Assembly (NCBI GenBank): GCA_946480685.1 | Contig: CAMLLI010000362.1 | Coordinates: forward strand, 1 to 5,436 | DNA length: 5,436 nucleotides | Reading direction: 5' to 3' | Origin: an uncultured Flammeovirgaceae bacterium | Lineage (GTDB): Bacteria > Bacteroidota > Bacteroidia > Cytophagales > Cyclobacteriaceae | Shown: positions 5,030 to 5,436 of the stretch, one piece after another | How the letters are laid out: each line of letters starts with the position of its first letter | How positions within the stretch are numbered: position 1 is the first letter of the stretch | Notes under the pieces: generated by a model | What the model saw: only the letters and a program-made list of their open reading frames with translations | Databases searched by the model: none | What the model was told of the DNA's origin: nothing | Position numbers and translations under genes: made by a program

Positions 5030-5436
5030 CTATACGGTTTGTAACTCTTTTGCTACGAGAAACTTCTCGGCATCCAGCGCGCCCATACAACCGGTACCCG
5101 CGGCAGTTATAGCCTGACGGTATACTTTGTCTGCCGCATCGCCTACAGCAAATACACCTTCTATATTCGTCTTGGTTGAACCGGCTTGTACCTTGATATA
5201 GCCTGTCTCATCCATCTCGATATAGTCTTTAAAGATGTCGGTGTTAGGCTTGTGACCGATGGCCAGGAAGAAGCCTTGCAAGGTGATTACTTTCTTCTCA
5301 CCCGTCTTGTTATTTAAAAGACGCACTCCGGTAACACCGCTGTCGTCACCGAGTATCTCTTCGGTTTCTGTGTTCCAGTGTACTTCAATGTTTGGTGTAT
5401 TCAACACGCGGTTCTGCATGATCTTGGAAGCACGCA
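5030..5436 (-). CDS. trxB: Thioredoxin reductase, C-terminal part (5' end outside window)
   Basis: The C-terminal 134 codons of an FAD- and NADPH-dependent thioredoxin reductase, which normally has about 310-320 residues; the protein reduces thioredoxin in the cytoplasm. The frame is open to the right edge. The first visible residues, RASKIMQNRV, are typical of the segment after the NADPH-binding HRRD motif. Next come AIGHKPNT (58-65), the GVFAVGDAAD motif (93-102) that binds FAD, and RQAITAAGTGCMGALDAEKFL (starting at 106), the conserved end of the TrxB fold. The redox-active CxxC and both GxGxxG motifs lie outside the window and cannot be checked. An apparent start at 5419 is an internal Met. 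Bacillithiol-disulfide reductases are related flavoproteins, but these motifs fit TrxB better. It ends at the hairpin 4957-5006. Confidence 0.93.
   Translation of the reverse strand, partial: RASKIMQNRVLNTPNIEVHWNTETEEILGDDSGVTGVRLLNNKTGEKKVITLQGFFLAIGHKPNTDIFKDYIEMDETGYIKVQAGSTKTNIEGVFAVGDAADKVYRQAITAAGTGCMGALDAEKFLVAKELQTV

Overview
The window looks like ordinary chromosomal DNA from a member of the Bacteroidota, possibly the Chitinophagaceae (the family-level guess is weak). The signs are a bacillithiol-pathway deacetylase of the BshB1 type, a long multi-repeat DUF349 protein, a textbook Bacteroidota promoter (TTTG, 19 nt, TAnnTTTG) in front of a tRNA gene, A-rich rather than Shine-Dalgarno-like start regions at most genes, and an AT-rich octamer repeat between genes.

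Layout, left to right. Positions 1-315 (minus strand) hold the first 105 codons of a radical SAM protein cut by the window edge. It is recognisable by a CxxxCxxC cluster motif and by close resemblance to the 'putative DNA modification/repair radical SAM' family that is usually paired with a uracil-DNA-glycosylase-like partner. A 170-bp AT-rich region follows, with a perfect 13-bp inverted repeat and a strong plus-strand promoter, and then tRNA-Thr(UGU) and its terminator. Positions 595-721 contain no gene, but do contain a tandem octamer array. A perfect 13-bp bidirectional terminator (722-751) closes a minus-strand pair, yqgE/algH followed by a 615-aa protein with five DUF349 repeats (780-3256). 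A divergent intergenic region (3257-3546) carries a 16-bp near-perfect palindrome and the pdxH leader, followed by pdxH (3547-4188, plus strand). pdxH converges on bshB1 (4214-4933, minus strand) with only 25 bp between the stops. The right edge holds the 3' part of trxB (minus strand), which ends in a strong hairpin terminator placed between trxB and bshB1.

Functionally, the right half is cofactor and thiol-redox housekeeping: PLP synthesis (pdxH), bacillithiol synthesis (bshB1) and thioredoxin recycling (trxB). The middle holds two conserved proteins of poorly known role (YqgE and the DUF349 protein). The left edge is a putative DNA-repair radical SAM enzyme. I see no insertion sequence, phage gene, CRISPR array or toxin-antitoxin module, and no clear new multi-gene system. 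The best second-look items are the truncated radical SAM gene and its operator-like dyad, the five-repeat DUF349 protein next to yqgE, the octamer repeat, the palindrome between yqgE and pdxH, and the structured leaders of pdxH and bshB1.
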